Below are positions 41,978 to 50,485 of a stretch of 64,000 nucleotides of DNA, piece after piece. The stretch spans positions 1 to 64,000 of the forward strand of contig NZ_JAIGNR010000005.1 of assembly GCF_019711595.1 (NCBI RefSeq), in the 5' to 3' direction. Position 1 is the stretch's first letter. Each line of letters opens with the position of its first letter. The notes under the pieces were generated by a model. The model was not told the origin of the DNA and searched no databases. It worked only from the letters and a program-made list of their open reading frames with translations. The DNA comes from Qipengyuania sphaerica (GTDB lineage Bacteria; Pseudomonadota; Alphaproteobacteria; Sphingomonadales; Sphingomonadaceae). The position numbers were made by a program, and so were the translations under genes.

Positions 41978-43084
41978 GTGATACTGCGTAGACGGGCGCT
42001 GCTTGGCAGCGCCGCAATGCTGATGGCCGCTCCGGCGGCGGCACAGATCGAATTGCTCGACATCGTCTTCCTCGAGTTCGAGTTCGAGGCGCGGATGACC
42101 GCCGATATCGCCCTCGCCGATGTCGATGGCGATGGCGACCTTGACGTGCTTGCCGCCAACGGTCGGCACTGGGCTCAGCCCGACTTTGTCTATCTCAACA
42201 ATGGCGACGGTCGCCTTCTTGAGGCACTCCCCATCGGGCGCGGCCCTTCGGCCAGCTACCGGCTCGAGCCCGGCGACTTCGATGGCGACGGCGATATCGA
42301 CGTGGTCATGGTGCGCGACACCCTCCCTTCCCTCGCCTTCGCCAATGACGGCAAGGGCAACTTCACGGAAGCGGCCCCGCTTGAGGGAAGCGGGGGCGCC
42401 GCGCGCAGCTCGATCGTGCTCGATGCCAATAGTGACGGCAGGGCCGACATCGTGGTGGCCCGCAGGCGCGGCGAAGACTTGCTGTTCCTCGGTCTAGGCA
42501 ACATGCGTTTCGCGCCCGCCAACCCGATCTCCGGCACCGATGGCCCCTCCACCGGTCTGGCAACGGCGGATTTCAACGGCGACGGGCTTGCCGACCTTGC
42601 AATCGCCCGGAGAGATGAAGCTGCCAGCCTAATATTGCTTGGCGATGGCACCGGCAAATTCTCGCCGAGCGAGCTACCGCAGACCGCGGGCGACAATCGC
42701 AAGCTTCTGGCCGCCGACATGGATGGCGATGGCGATACCGACATCGTGCTGGGACAGGGAGACGGGGCCATCACGCTCCTCGCCAACGATGGGTCTGGCA
42801 ATTTCGCCGACCCCCGATTGGTGTGGTCGGGAGAAGAGGCCATTCAGGCCCTTGCTGCATTCGATGCCGATGGTGACGGGGATTTCGATCTCGTGGCAGG
42901 TGTCGAGGGCGCGAACAGCCTGTTGCGCAATTATGCTGGCAGATTTGTCCGCACCGGACTCGATGAGGGCGAAGCTGACACCTATGGCATCGCGATCGGC
43001 GATCTGAATGGTGACGGAAAGTCCGATATTGCGGTTGCAAATTCGCAAAGCGCTAACAAAATAGTGCTTAACCGCACCCGATAA
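41978..43084 (+). CDS. VCBS/FG-GAP repeat exported protein
   Basis: A 368-residue protein with a signal peptide (ALLGSAAMLMAAPAAAQ) and six or seven FG-GAP-type beta-propeller repeats, each with a Ca-binding loop such as DVDGDGDLDV, DFDGDGDIDV, DFNGDGLADL, DMDGDGDTDI, DADGDGDFDL and DLNGDGKSDI. The repeats form an integrin-like beta-propeller in the periplasm or outside. The GTG start at 41978 is chosen because GGGAGGG lies 7 bases upstream. It follows phaC by 23 bases. A link with PHA metabolism is not known; it may simply share the transcript. Confidence 0.85.
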   Translation: MILRRRALLGSAAMLMAAPAAAQIELLDIVFLEFEFEARMTADIALADVDGDGDLDVLAANGRHWAQPDFVYLNNGDGRLLEALPIGRGPSASYRLEPGDFDGDGDIDVVMVRDTLPSLAFANDGKGNFTEAAPLEGSGGAARSSIVLDANSDGRADIVVARRRGEDLLFLGLGNMRFAPANPISGTDGPSTGLATADFNGDGLADLAIARRDEAASLILLGDGTGKFSPSELPQTAGDNRKLLAADMDGDGDTDIVLGQGDGAITLLANDGSGNFADPRLVWSGEEAIQALAAFDADGDGDFDLVAGVEGANSLLRNYAGRFVRTGLDEGEADTYGIAIGDLNGDGKSDIAVANSQSANKIVLNRTR

Positions 43085-43124
43085 TTGCAACCAACCCGCT
43101 GAAAACACGGCTCGTCGCGGATTA

Positions 43125-43187
43125 TTGTGCAGTGCACAAAAATTCCTTGACTTCGCAGCTGCAATGCCTATTTTGTGCAGTGCAACA
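43125..43187 (+). promoter_or_regulatory. phasin promoter with two PhaR-like palindromes
   Basis: A perfect inverted repeat TTGTGC-AGT-GCACAA (43125-43139) and an imperfect copy TTGTGC-AGT-GCAACA (43173-43187) share the core TGCAGTGCA, 48 bases apart. Between them is a sigma-70-type promoter, TTGACT (43147) and TATTTT (43169) with a 16-base spacer; the second palindrome overlaps the -10 edge and start point. TGC-rich repeats of this type are targets of the PHA-sensing repressor PhaR in other proteobacteria. No phaR gene is in this window. Confidence 0.65.
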
Positions 43188-43205
43188 TAAAGCGAGGTTA
43201 ATCCC

Positions 43206-44048
43206 ATGGCCGAAAGCCAGACCAAAATCGATGCTGCCGCTGAGAAGGCTTATGCCGAGGCTGCCGAAAAGAAAACTGCCGAGGTGAGCACCAAGGCCGT
43301 TGCCAAGGCTGTCGAAGCTGATGCCGCCGCGCCGGTGAAGACCGACAAGGTCGCCGAAGCCGTTGCTGCGCCCAAGAAGGCTGCGCCTGCCAAGAAGGCC
43401 GCCCCTGCGAAGGCGAAGAAGGTTGCCGCCAAGAAGGCTGCTCCGGCCAAGAAGAAGCCGGTCGCCAAGAAGGCTGCAGCCAAGAAAGCCGCGCCGAAGA
43501 AGGTCGCTGCCAAGAAGGCAGCCCCCGCGAAGAAGCCGGTAGCGAAAAAGACCGTCGAAACCTCGACCACCCCGATTACCAAGTTGAAGGAAACCATCAT
43601 GGCCACTGCCAAGAACGCTAAGACCACCGACTACACCGCCAAGGCGAAGGAAATGGCTGCCGAAATGCAGACCCGCGCCAAGGCTGCCTACGACAAGGGC
43701 ACCGAACTGACCAAGGACGCCGTCGAATTCCAGAAGGGCAACTTCGAAGCCCTCGTCGAAAGCGGCAAGATCCTTGCTTCGGGCATGCAGGACATGGGCC
43801 GTACCTATGTCGAAGAAGCCAAGTCGGCTGCCGAAACCGTCCAGGCCGACGTGAAGAAGGTTGCTGCGATCAAGTCGCCGACCGAGCTCTTCCAGCTGCA
43901 GGGCGAAATCGCCCGTCGCAACTTCGACGCCATGGTCTCGACCACCTCGAAGAACACCGAAGCCATGCTCAAGCTCGCCAACGAAGCCTTCGCTCCGCTT
44001 TCGAGCCGCATGAGCCTCGCTGCCGAGAAGGTCCGCAAGGCCGCCTAA
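43206..44048 (+). CDS. phasin with histone H1-like N-terminal domain
   Basis: A 280-residue protein in two parts. Residues about 1-125 are Ala/Lys/Pro-rich with repeated AAPAKK and VAKK units, like the C-terminus of histone H1 and of PhaF-type DNA-binding phasins. Residues about 132-280 form a Phasin_2-type helical domain (DYTAKAKEMAAEMQTRAKAAYDKG to FAPLSSRMSLAAEKVRKAA). It should coat PHA granules and could tether them to the nucleoid. A second ATG at 43599 has GAAGG 8 bases upstream and would give a phasin-only product of 149 residues. Its promoter carries PhaR-like operators and a terminator follows. Confidence 0.9.
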   Translation: MAESQTKIDAAAEKAYAEAAEKKTAEVSTKAVAKAVEADAAAPVKTDKVAEAVAAPKKAAPAKKAAPAKAKKVAAKKAAPAKKKPVAKKAAAKKAAPKKVAAKKAAPAKKPVAKKTVETSTTPITKLKETIMATAKNAKTTDYTAKAKEMAAEMQTRAKAAYDKGTELTKDAVEFQKGNFEALVESGKILASGMQDMGRTYVEEAKSAAETVQADVKKVAAIKSPTELFQLQGEIARRNFDAMVSTTSKNTEAMLKLANEAFAPLSSRMSLAAEKVRKAA

Positions 44049-44124
44049 TCAGGCGAAACACATTACGAGCTTCAACCCGCCGGGCATCTCTCTCCTCTCT
44101 CCCTTGCCCGGTGGTTGAAAACGG

Positions 44125-44168
44125 CGGGTCGGATGGCACCAGGTGTCGTCCGGCCCGTTTGCTTTTGC
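44125..44168 (+). terminator. Rho-independent terminator after the phasin gene
   Basis: CGGGTCGGATGGCACC and GGTGTCGTCCGGCCCG form a long stem with G-T wobbles and a one-base loop region, followed by TTTGCTTTT. It lies 77 bases after the phasin stop and before clpS. Confidence 0.7.
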
Positions 44169-44240
44169 AGGTGTCCGATCAGAGACATCATGGTTTCCGC
44201 GCTTGCGATTTGCCCAAGCGATACGATATTGGCGCCCCGA

Positions 44241-44606
44241 ATGGTCGATTTTCGCCAACTCCACACTATCCGCGCCGCTGACGACGGCGATGACGATACG
44301 CGCGAAGGCGACGGCCAAGTTGCCATCGCCACCAAGACGCGCGCCAAGCCCAAGAAGCCAAGCCAGTACAAGGTGCTGCTGCTGAACGACGATTACACCC
44401 CGATGGAATTCGTGGTGATCGTGTTGAAGCGTTTCTTCCGCATGGATATGGAAGAAGCGACGCGCGTGATGCTCCACGTCCACCAAAAGGGCGTGGGAGT
44501 GTGCGGCATCTTTCCCTACGAAGTCGCCGAAACCAAGGTGAACCAGGTGATGGACTTCGCGCGCCAGAACCAGCACCCGCTACAGTGCACGCTCGAAAAG
44601 GCGTAA
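44241..44606 (+). CDS. clpS: ATP-dependent Clp protease adaptor ClpS
   Basis: A 121-residue adaptor. A flexible N-terminus ([23 protein letters not shown]) is followed by the ClpS fold: [23 protein letters not shown] with the N-degron-binding NDD, then [24 protein letters not shown]. It delivers N-end-rule substrates to ClpA. The ATG at 44241 is preferred because upstream in-frame ATGs lie in the terminator region of the phasin gene. The aat gene at the other end of this window makes Leu/Phe N-degrons that ClpS recognises. Confidence 0.93.
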   Translation: MVDFRQLHTIRAADDGDDDTREGDGQVAIATKTRAKPKKPSQYKVLLLNDDYTPMEFVVIVLKRFFRMDMEEATRVMLHVHQKGVGVCGIFPYEVAETKVNQVMDFARQNQHPLQCTLEKA

Positions 44607-44680
44607 TTCACTCCGGGGCATGACGCGGTGAAATTTTACCGCTAGGGCCGCTTACACGCGACCCAACTGCCGGAACCCGA

Positions 44681-45913
44681 GTGCTCAATTTCCTCCCCGC
44701 AATCGACCGCTACATTTTCCGGCTGGTGATCGTGCCGATGATCGGCGTGTTCGTGCTGGCAGCCTCGTTGCTGGTGCTGGACAAGATGCTGCGACTGCTC
44801 GATTTCGTTGCGGTTGAAGGCGGGCCGATCGGCGTGGTTTTCCAGATGCTGGCGACGCTGCTGCCCGAATATGCCAGTCTCGCGATCCCGCTGGGATTGC
44901 TCCTCGGCATCCTCCTCGCCTTCCGCAAGCTCGCGACAACCAGCGAGCTCGATGTCTTTCGCGCGGTCGGGATGAGTTACGGACGTCTTCTGCGCGTTCC
45001 TTTCGCCATTACCGGCATCCTGATGGCGCTTAACGTGGCGCTGGTCTTTTTCATCCAGCCCGTGAGTCGCTTCACTTACGAGAGGCTCGAATATGAGCTG
45101 CGCTCCGGAGCGCTGGGCGCATCGATCAAGGTAGGCGAGTTCAACACCATCGCCGACCGCATGGCGCTCCGCATCGAGGAAAGTGAGAACGACGGTCGCG
45201 ATCTGAAGGGCATTTTCGCCCGTGTGGCGAACGATAAGGGGCAGGTCCTCTCGATCAGCGCACGGGAAGGGGCGTTCCTCGCCACGACCGACGATCCCGA
45301 CACGATCATCCTGCGCCTGACTGATGGCACGATCGTGCAGGACACCGGCAGCCGGACGCCGCGCGTGCTGACTTTCACCCGCCACGATTTGCCGATCGAC
45401 CTTCCCGCCATCGAGGAATTCCGCGCACGCGGCGAGGAAGAGCGCGAGTATATTTTACCCGAACTCCTGCGGATCGGCTGGGCGGACAACCAGACCGAGA
45501 GCAAGCGCGACGCCTCTCAGGCGAGCTTCAATTTCCGGCTGGTGGAGGTGGTGATGATGGCACTCATGCCCTTGCTGGCGGTGGCGCTGGGCATACCGCC
45601 CAAGCGAAGTACCAGCGCCTTGGGCGTATTTCTCTCGATCATCATGGTGGTCGCCTATCACAAGGTGAACCAGTACGGAGAGGACCTCGCCGCCATCGGC
45701 ATGTTCGACCCGATTCTCGCCTTATGGGTGCCATTCTTCGTCTTCGCGGCGCTGATATTGTGGATGTATTACCGCGTGGCTTTCGTACCGGGCGGGCAGG
45801 CGATCGGCGCCTTGGAAAACTGGTTCTCCAAGGTCGGAAAGCGCTTCGCCAAGCTGTTCCGCCGCAACCGCCGGGTTGTGCTCGACGATGACGAGGAAGA
45901 GGCGCTCGCCTGA
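44681..45913 (+). CDS. lptF: LPS export permease LptF
   Basis: A 410-residue YjgP/YjgQ family inner membrane protein with six membrane helices, three before and three after a periplasmic beta-jellyroll. The N-terminal IDRYIFRLVIVPMIGVFVLAASLLVLDKMLRLLDF and the C-terminal NFRLVEVVMMALMPLLAVALGIPPKRS are typical. With LptG and LptB2 it extracts lipopolysaccharide from the inner membrane. A GTG start is used. Its stop overlaps the lptG ATG, so the two are coupled. Confidence 0.93.
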   Translation: MLNFLPAIDRYIFRLVIVPMIGVFVLAASLLVLDKMLRLLDFVAVEGGPIGVVFQMLATLLPEYASLAIPLGLLLGILLAFRKLATTSELDVFRAVGMSYGRLLRVPFAITGILMALNVALVFFIQPVSRFTYERLEYELRSGALGASIKVGEFNTIADRMALRIEESENDGRDLKGIFARVANDKGQVLSISAREGAFLATTDDPDTIILRLTDGTIVQDTGSRTPRVLTFTRHDLPIDLPAIEEFRARGEEEREYILPELLRIGWADNQTESKRDASQASFNFRLVEVVMMALMPLLAVALGIPPKRSTSALGVFLSIIMVVAYHKVNQYGEDLAAIGMFDPILALWVPFFVFAALILWMYYRVAFVPGGQAIGALENWFSKVGKRFAKLFRRNRRVVLDDDEEEALA

Positions 45914-47010
45914 TGCAGCTCGATTTCTTCCCCTCGGCGACGCTGACCAAATACCTCGCCAAGATGTTCGTCGTCCGCATCCTTGCGGTGCTGGTGATGC
46001 TGGTGCTGGTGCTGATGATGCTCGACCTGCTGTCGAACAGCGGCAAGATCCTCGCGGTGGAGGGCAATGGACAGGGCGAATTGCTGACTTACGCGTCCTT
46101 GCGCATCCCACAATTGATTCAACGCTTCCTGCCCTACTCGGTCCTGCTGGCAACGCTGATCACACTGGTGACGCTGAACCAGAATTCGGAAGTCATCGCG
46201 ATGAAAGCGGCGGGCTTGTCGGCGCACCAGGTGCTGGCCCCGCTATTGCTGACCGCGCTGGTAGTAGGCGGCGCGAGCTTCCTGTTCAACGAACGGGTGG
46301 TGACGCGGGCGACGGCGACCCTGAAGGCATGGGATGCGGCAGACTGGGGGCCGGTTCCTGAAGAATCCTCGGTGCGAGCCAATGTCTATCTCGCCGATGG
46401 CGACAATGTGCTGACCGCTGCGCAACTGACCGGCAGCGGAGACAGTATCCGCATGCGCGATGTCACCTGGTATCGCCGCAGCCCCGAGGGTGCGATCGTC
46501 GAGCAGGTCGATGCCGACAGCGCACGTTATGCCGGACCGGGGTGGCAGCTGGAGGGCATAAAGCGGTTCGATGTCGCCAGCGCCTCCAGCCGCGAGGCCG
46601 ACCGGCTGCTGGTTGGCGAGGAGCTGACACCAGACCAGATCGACCTTGCCAAGATCGATCCCGACGCCGTGCCCTTCTGGGAGTTGGGCGAGCAGATCGA
46701 TGCCTTCGAAGAGGCAGGACGGCGAACCGGTGAAATGCGCGCCAAATGGTGGCACAAGTTGTCCGGCCCCTTGTCGTCCTTCCTGATGCCGCTGCTGGGC
46801 GCGGTGGCAGCTTTCGGCCTTGCGCGGTCGGGCGCGCTGTTCGTGCGCGCGCTGATCGGCATGGCGCTGGGCTTTGCCTATTTCGTGGTCGACAATGCCG
46901 CGCTCGCGATGGGTAATTTCGGGGGCTACCCGCCTCTGCTTGCCGCGTGGGCGCCGTTCTTCCTGTTCGCCCTGATCGGCGAGACGGTCCTGATCCGCAC
47001 CGAAGAATGA
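45913..47010 (+). CDS. lptG: LPS export permease LptG
   Basis: A 365-residue second YjgP/YjgQ subunit with the same six-helix plus jellyroll layout: LTKYLAKMFVVRILAVLVMLVLVLMMLDLL at the N-terminus and KLSGPLSSFLMPLLGAVAAFGLARSGALFVRALIGM at the C-terminus. It partners LptF in the LPS export ABC transporter. It starts within the lptF stop and its own stop overlaps the next gene's ATG (ATGA), giving a three-gene coupled unit. Confidence 0.93.
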   Translation: MQLDFFPSATLTKYLAKMFVVRILAVLVMLVLVLMMLDLLSNSGKILAVEGNGQGELLTYASLRIPQLIQRFLPYSVLLATLITLVTLNQNSEVIAMKAAGLSAHQVLAPLLLTALVVGGASFLFNERVVTRATATLKAWDAADWGPVPEESSVRANVYLADGDNVLTAAQLTGSGDSIRMRDVTWYRRSPEGAIVEQVDADSARYAGPGWQLEGIKRFDVASASSREADRLLVGEELTPDQIDLAKIDPDAVPFWELGEQIDAFEEAGRRTGEMRAKWWHKLSGPLSSFLMPLLGAVAAFGLARSGALFVRALIGMALGFAYFVVDNAALAMGNFGGYPPLLAAWAPFFLFALIGETVLIRTEE

Positions 47011-47525
47011 GCGAGTTCTCGATCAGGCTTGCGCGCGAGGCGGACGCCGATCACCTGCCTGCTATCGAATCTGCTGCCGGTCGCCTGTTCGAACAGGTCG
47101 AGGGTCTCGACGCGATTGCCGGGATGGACCCCATACCCGCGGACGAACAGCGCCGGCTGATCCGCAAGGGTCATTCGCTCGTAGCCGAAAGCGATGGCAG
47201 GATCGTCGGCTTCACCTCCACCGAACCCTTTCGGCGCGAGCTCCACATTCGCGAGATTTCCGTCCACCCCGACCTTCAGGGCCGCGGAATAGGGGCGGTA
47301 TTGCTGCGCGCGCTCGGTATCGACGCGCAGAACAGCGGTTTCGCCGCGATCACACTGACGACCTTTTCCGACGTCCCCTGGAACGGCCCCTTCTATGCGC
47401 GGCACGGGTTCCAAACCGTGCAGGATCTCGATGCCCATCCGCGGCTCAAGCGGGACCTCGAGGAAGAGGCGCAGCACGGCCTGCCGCGCGAACGGCGTAT
47501 CGCGATGATCCTGTTTCTCGATTGA
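47007..47525 (+). CDS. GNAT-family N-acetyltransferase
   Basis: A 172-residue GNAT enzyme: LAREADADHLPAIESAA, then IVGFTSTEPF, LHIREISVHPDLQGRGIGAVLLRALG (acetyl-CoA loop QGRGIG) and ITLTTFSDVPWNGPFYARHGF with the usual C-terminal Tyr. The substrate is unknown. The ATG overlaps the lptG stop by 4 bases; upstream in-frame codons belong to lptG. Confidence 0.85.
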   Translation: MSEFSIRLAREADADHLPAIESAAGRLFEQVEGLDAIAGMDPIPADEQRRLIRKGHSLVAESDGRIVGFTSTEPFRRELHIREISVHPDLQGRGIGAVLLRALGIDAQNSGFAAITLTTFSDVPWNGPFYARHGFQTVQDLDAHPRLKRDLEEEAQHGLPRERRIAMILFLD

Positions 47526-47534
47526 CGATTTTCA

Positions 47535-47559
47535 GGAACCGCCTCAATTCCGGCGCATT
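47535..47559 (+). promoter_or_regulatory. possible EcfG-type promoter (imperfect)
   Basis: GGAAC at 47535 is followed after 16 bases by CATT, one base from the CGTT -10 of EcfG promoters. It stands 34 bases before the lipoprotein ATG. Weaker than the three sites at 50406, 52021 and 54722. Confidence 0.35.
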
Positions 47560-47592
47560 GGAGCCACAATGCTGCCACAAAGGAGTTTCGGC

Positions 47593-47844
47593 ATGAAGAA
47601 GTTTGCAATTCCCGCCCTCGCCGCTGCGATCGCCCTTGGCGCCTGCGCCGAAGCCAATGCACCGGCCGATGAAGGCACCGACGGCACCGATACCGTCGTA
47701 GTCGAAGAGCCCGTAGCAACCGAAACCACCGTCGTGACCGAGCCCGCCGAAGGCGACACCGGCTCGAGCGTCACCATCGATGGTGCCGACGTCGACGCCA
47801 CCATCAGCGAAGATGGCGTCCAGGCGGATATCGACGCCAACTAA
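47593..47844 (+). CDS. small acidic lipoprotein
   Basis: An 83-residue protein with a type II signal peptide (MKKFAIPALAAAIALGAC, lipobox ALGAC) and a Thr/Val/Glu/Asp-rich acidic tail (VVEEPVATETTVVTEPAEG) that is probably disordered. I recognise no family. AAAGGAG lies upstream of the ATG. A strong terminator follows. A GGAAC motif upstream suggests possible stress control. Confidence 0.75.
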   Translation: MKKFAIPALAAAIALGACAEANAPADEGTDGTDTVVVEEPVATETTVVTEPAEGDTGSSVTIDGADVDATISEDGVQADIDAN

Positions 47845-47881
47845 GCCTTTATCTCACCGGGTCGCTTGGCCCGTGAACACG

Positions 47882-47920
47882 AAGGGCCGCTCCCAATCAC
47901 CGAGGGGAGCGGCCCTTTTT
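47882..47920. terminator. strong bidirectional terminator
   Basis: GGGCCGCTCCC and GGGAGCGGCCC form an 11-pair perfect stem with a 10-base loop and a T5 run on the plus side. It separates the lipoprotein gene from the convergent desaturase gene. Confidence 0.88.
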
Positions 47921-47940
47921 CGTGCTTGTTCGAATTTTTG

Positions 47941-49032
47941 CTAGGCGCGGCCGCCCATGGTGCTGCGCGCGATCCGCGCCACCAGCACGCCCATCCCGGC
48001 ATGGTTCGCACCGTGATAGGTCGAGCCATCGCCCAGTTCCTTGACAAGGCGGCGATGCGCTTCGGGAAGCGAGTGATAGGGCATCGAGGGCATCAGGTGA
48101 TGCAGTGCGTGGTAGCGCAGGCCCACCGGCGCCCAGATTTCCGCAATGCGGCCCGGCGGCGGCACGTTGACGCTGTCGAGGAACTGCGCGGTCACGGTCA
48201 TCGCCTCTCCCTCGTTCTCCCACAGATGGGCAACGAGCGTGCGCAGTTGGTTGAGCAGCGCGACGACCGAAGCGACGGCTAGCGCCACCAGCAACGGCTT
48301 CCAGCCGAAAAGGAAGACACTGCCGATCAGCACCCATGACCACAGGAAGCCGGCGGCCTCCTGCAGGATGACACGCTTGCTCAAATCGCCCTCGGGATTG
48401 CGGCGGCGGAATTCGGGATTGATCGCGAGCGCACTGGCACGCTGCCACACGAGGCGGCGGACAGGCGGGATTATCGCGCCGAGCGGCACCAGCACCGCAA
48501 AGCGGAACAGCAGCGCCACGGGCGCAAGGATGGCGATGATCACGAAGAGCGGCAGGCTCCACGGCTTCATCAGCGCGAGCGGCAGGTATTCGGGATCTTC
48601 CACCGTGCCATATTGCGTACGCTTGTGGTGCAGCGTGTGGACCTGTTCATACATAAAGGAGGGCGTCAGCATGGGCACGCCGACCAGCGCATTCCATGCC
48701 GTGCGGAAGCCTGGCAGCGCGCCGTTCCGGAAATGCGAAATCTCGTGGATGAACAGCAGCGCGCGGTAGAGCGTCAGCACCGATACGACCGCCAGCACGA
48801 CGGCAAGCGCCGTGTTCTCGATCAGGATCGCAGCCGCCAGCGTGCCGTATCCGACCAGTGCGGAGCCGACCATGTCGGTCCAGTAGATCGCGGCGCGATG
48901 ATCGGCGATATCCTTGGTCAGGTCGCGGGCAGCGCGAAGCATCGCCTTGTCGTCGGCGATCTGCGAATGCCAGCCGCGCGTCCGGGCGGCGGACGCGTCA
49001 TTGGCGACAGCGATGGTCTGTTCGGCGTTCAT
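47941..49032 (-). CDS. membrane fatty acid desaturase
   Basis: A 363-residue integral membrane di-iron desaturase with the three histidine boxes HEISHF, HTLHHK and HALHHLMP, plus hydrophobic helices between (LVGYGTLAAAILI, LALAVVLAVVSVLTLYRALLF). It inserts double bonds into or modifies membrane acyl chains or carotenoid-like lipids; the substrate is unknown. GAAACGAGAT precedes the ATG. It stands alone, convergent with the lipoprotein gene. Confidence 0.87.
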   Translation of the reverse strand: MNAEQTIAVANDASAARTRGWHSQIADDKAMLRAARDLTKDIADHRAAIYWTDMVGSALVGYGTLAAAILIENTALAVVLAVVSVLTLYRALLFIHEISHFRNGALPGFRTAWNALVGVPMLTPSFMYEQVHTLHHKRTQYGTVEDPEYLPLALMKPWSLPLFVIIAILAPVALLFRFAVLVPLGAIIPPVRRLVWQRASALAINPEFRRRNPEGDLSKRVILQEAAGFLWSWVLIGSVFLFGWKPLLVALAVASVVALLNQLRTLVAHLWENEGEAMTVTAQFLDSVNVPPPGRIAEIWAPVGLRYHALHHLMPSMPYHSLPEAHRRLVKELGDGSTYHGANHAGMGVLVARIARSTMGGRA

Positions 49033-49192
49033 ATCTCGTTTCCTGCGGGGTGCCTGTAGGCGAAAGCGGCGCGAAATGACAGTCTTCGCTATCGATCATA
49101 GTGATCGTGCGCACGCAATTCCTTGACACTGGTCAATTAACTTGGAGCGGTCTAACCGCGCCTGAACGAAGCGCCTGAATAGGAATTCCCGC

Positions 49193-50350
49193 GTGGCCGA
49201 ACAGAATATCGTGATCGAAGGTGTCGAAGGCAAGAAGGGACGCGCAAGGTTCGTCGATCTCGGCCGCGCATTTGCGGCGCGTGAGCCACATTACGTTCCC
49301 CAGCTGCGTTCCGAACAGCTCGAACTGGTCGATCCGGCGAAGAACCCCTTCTTCGGCCATGCCACCGTGCAATTGTTCATCGCCAGCCGCGATGGCAAAC
49401 CGGTGGGACGCGTCTCCGCGCATATCGATCATCTCGCGCTTGAACTACCGACCGACCAGGGCATGGGTCCGGGCACCGGCATGTTCGGCTATTTCGATGC
49501 CGAGGACGAAGAGGTGGCCAGGGCCCTGCTCGCACGCGCCGAGGAATGGCTGCGCGAAAAAGGCATGACCCGCGTCATTGGACCGATCTCGCTCTCGATC
49601 TGGGAGGAGCCGGGGCTCCTAATGAAGGGACAGGACCATTCGCCCATGATCATGATGGGCCACCATCCGGCACATTATGCGGGCTGGATCGAAGGCCAAG
49701 GCTATAGCGAGACCAAGCGCCTGTTGACCTACGATCTCGATATCCAGAAGGGCTTCCCCAAGCTGGTCCAGCGGATCGTCCAGTCGGGCGAGCGCAACGA
49801 GCGCATCACCATTCGCCCGATCGACATGAAGCGCTGGGACGAGGAAATACGCACGGTCCTCCACATCCTCAACGACGCATGGTCGCAGAACTGGGGCTTC
49901 GTCCCCTTCACCGAGGAAGAGATCAGCCATGCGTCGAAAAAGATGAAGCCGATCATCAAGCCGCAGCTCAACATGATCGCCGAATTGGACGGCCGGCCAG
50001 TCGCCTTCATGATGGTGCTGCCGGATATCAACGAGGCGCTGAAAAAGACCGGCGGCAAGCTGTTCCCCTTCGGCTGGTTCCACCTGCTGCGCTGGCTGCG
50101 CAAGCCCAAGGGCGCAGGCATGCGGGTGCCGCTGATGGGCGTGCTCAAGGAATTCCAGAGCTCGCGCCTCGCCAGCCAGCTGGCTTTCATGATGATCGAA
50201 TTCATCCGCCGCAATGCCGTCGCCGATTTCGGCAGCAAGCGCGGCGAGATCGGCTGGATCCTCGACGACAACAAGGGGATGGTTGCCATCGCCGATACGA
50301 TCGAGAGTACGATCAACCGCGAATATGTGATCTACGAAAAATCGCTTTAG
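49193..50350 (+). CDS. GNAT-like N-acetyltransferase family protein (385 residues)
   Basis: A long two-lobed GNAT-like protein from a GTG start. The N-lobe has GRVSAHIDHLALE, MFGYFDAEDEEVARALLARAEEWL and RVIGPISLSIWEEPGLLMKG, and the C-lobe has PVAFMMVLPDINEAL and a helical LLRWLRKPKGAGMRVPLMGVLKEFQ region. These match a family often annotated as hypothetical or N-acetyltransferase in proteobacteria. The substrate is not known. No operon partner. Confidence 0.75.
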   Translation: MAEQNIVIEGVEGKKGRARFVDLGRAFAAREPHYVPQLRSEQLELVDPAKNPFFGHATVQLFIASRDGKPVGRVSAHIDHLALELPTDQGMGPGTGMFGYFDAEDEEVARALLARAEEWLREKGMTRVIGPISLSIWEEPGLLMKGQDHSPMIMMGHHPAHYAGWIEGQGYSETKRLLTYDLDIQKGFPKLVQRIVQSGERNERITIRPIDMKRWDEEIRTVLHILNDAWSQNWGFVPFTEEEISHASKKMKPIIKPQLNMIAELDGRPVAFMMVLPDINEALKKTGGKLFPFGWFHLLRWLRKPKGAGMRVPLMGVLKEFQSSRLASQLAFMMIEFIRRNAVADFGSKRGEIGWILDDNKGMVAIADTIESTINREYVIYEKSL

Positions 50351-50405
50351 CGTCCGCTGCCTAGTTGCAGCATGGCCACAGCTGCGAGGACTTTCTGCAC
50401 GCACG

Positions 50406-50431
50406 GGAACTAGCGTGGCCCCGCTGCCGTT
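50406..50431 (+). promoter_or_regulatory. EcfG-type promoter of the single-domain regulator
   Basis: GGAAC at 50406 and CGTT at 50428 separated by 17 bases match the alphaproteobacterial general stress sigma consensus. The GTG start of the next gene is 55 bases downstream. Confidence 0.7.
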
Positions 50432-50485
50432 CGGATTGCGCAGCCCAAGCCGGACTGCATTCTCGATCCGATTGACAGGGGCAGC

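Noticed and set aside
39978..42044. A 688-codon open frame on the minus strand opposite phaC
   Set aside because: It mirrors phaC almost exactly, shows no recognisable domains and is explained by the GC-rich third positions of phaC, which avoid stops on the opposite strand.
43380..43560. Short-period repeats (AAGAAGGC-like) in the phasin gene
   Set aside because: They encode the Ala/Lys/Pro-rich H1-like domain and need no separate repeat element.
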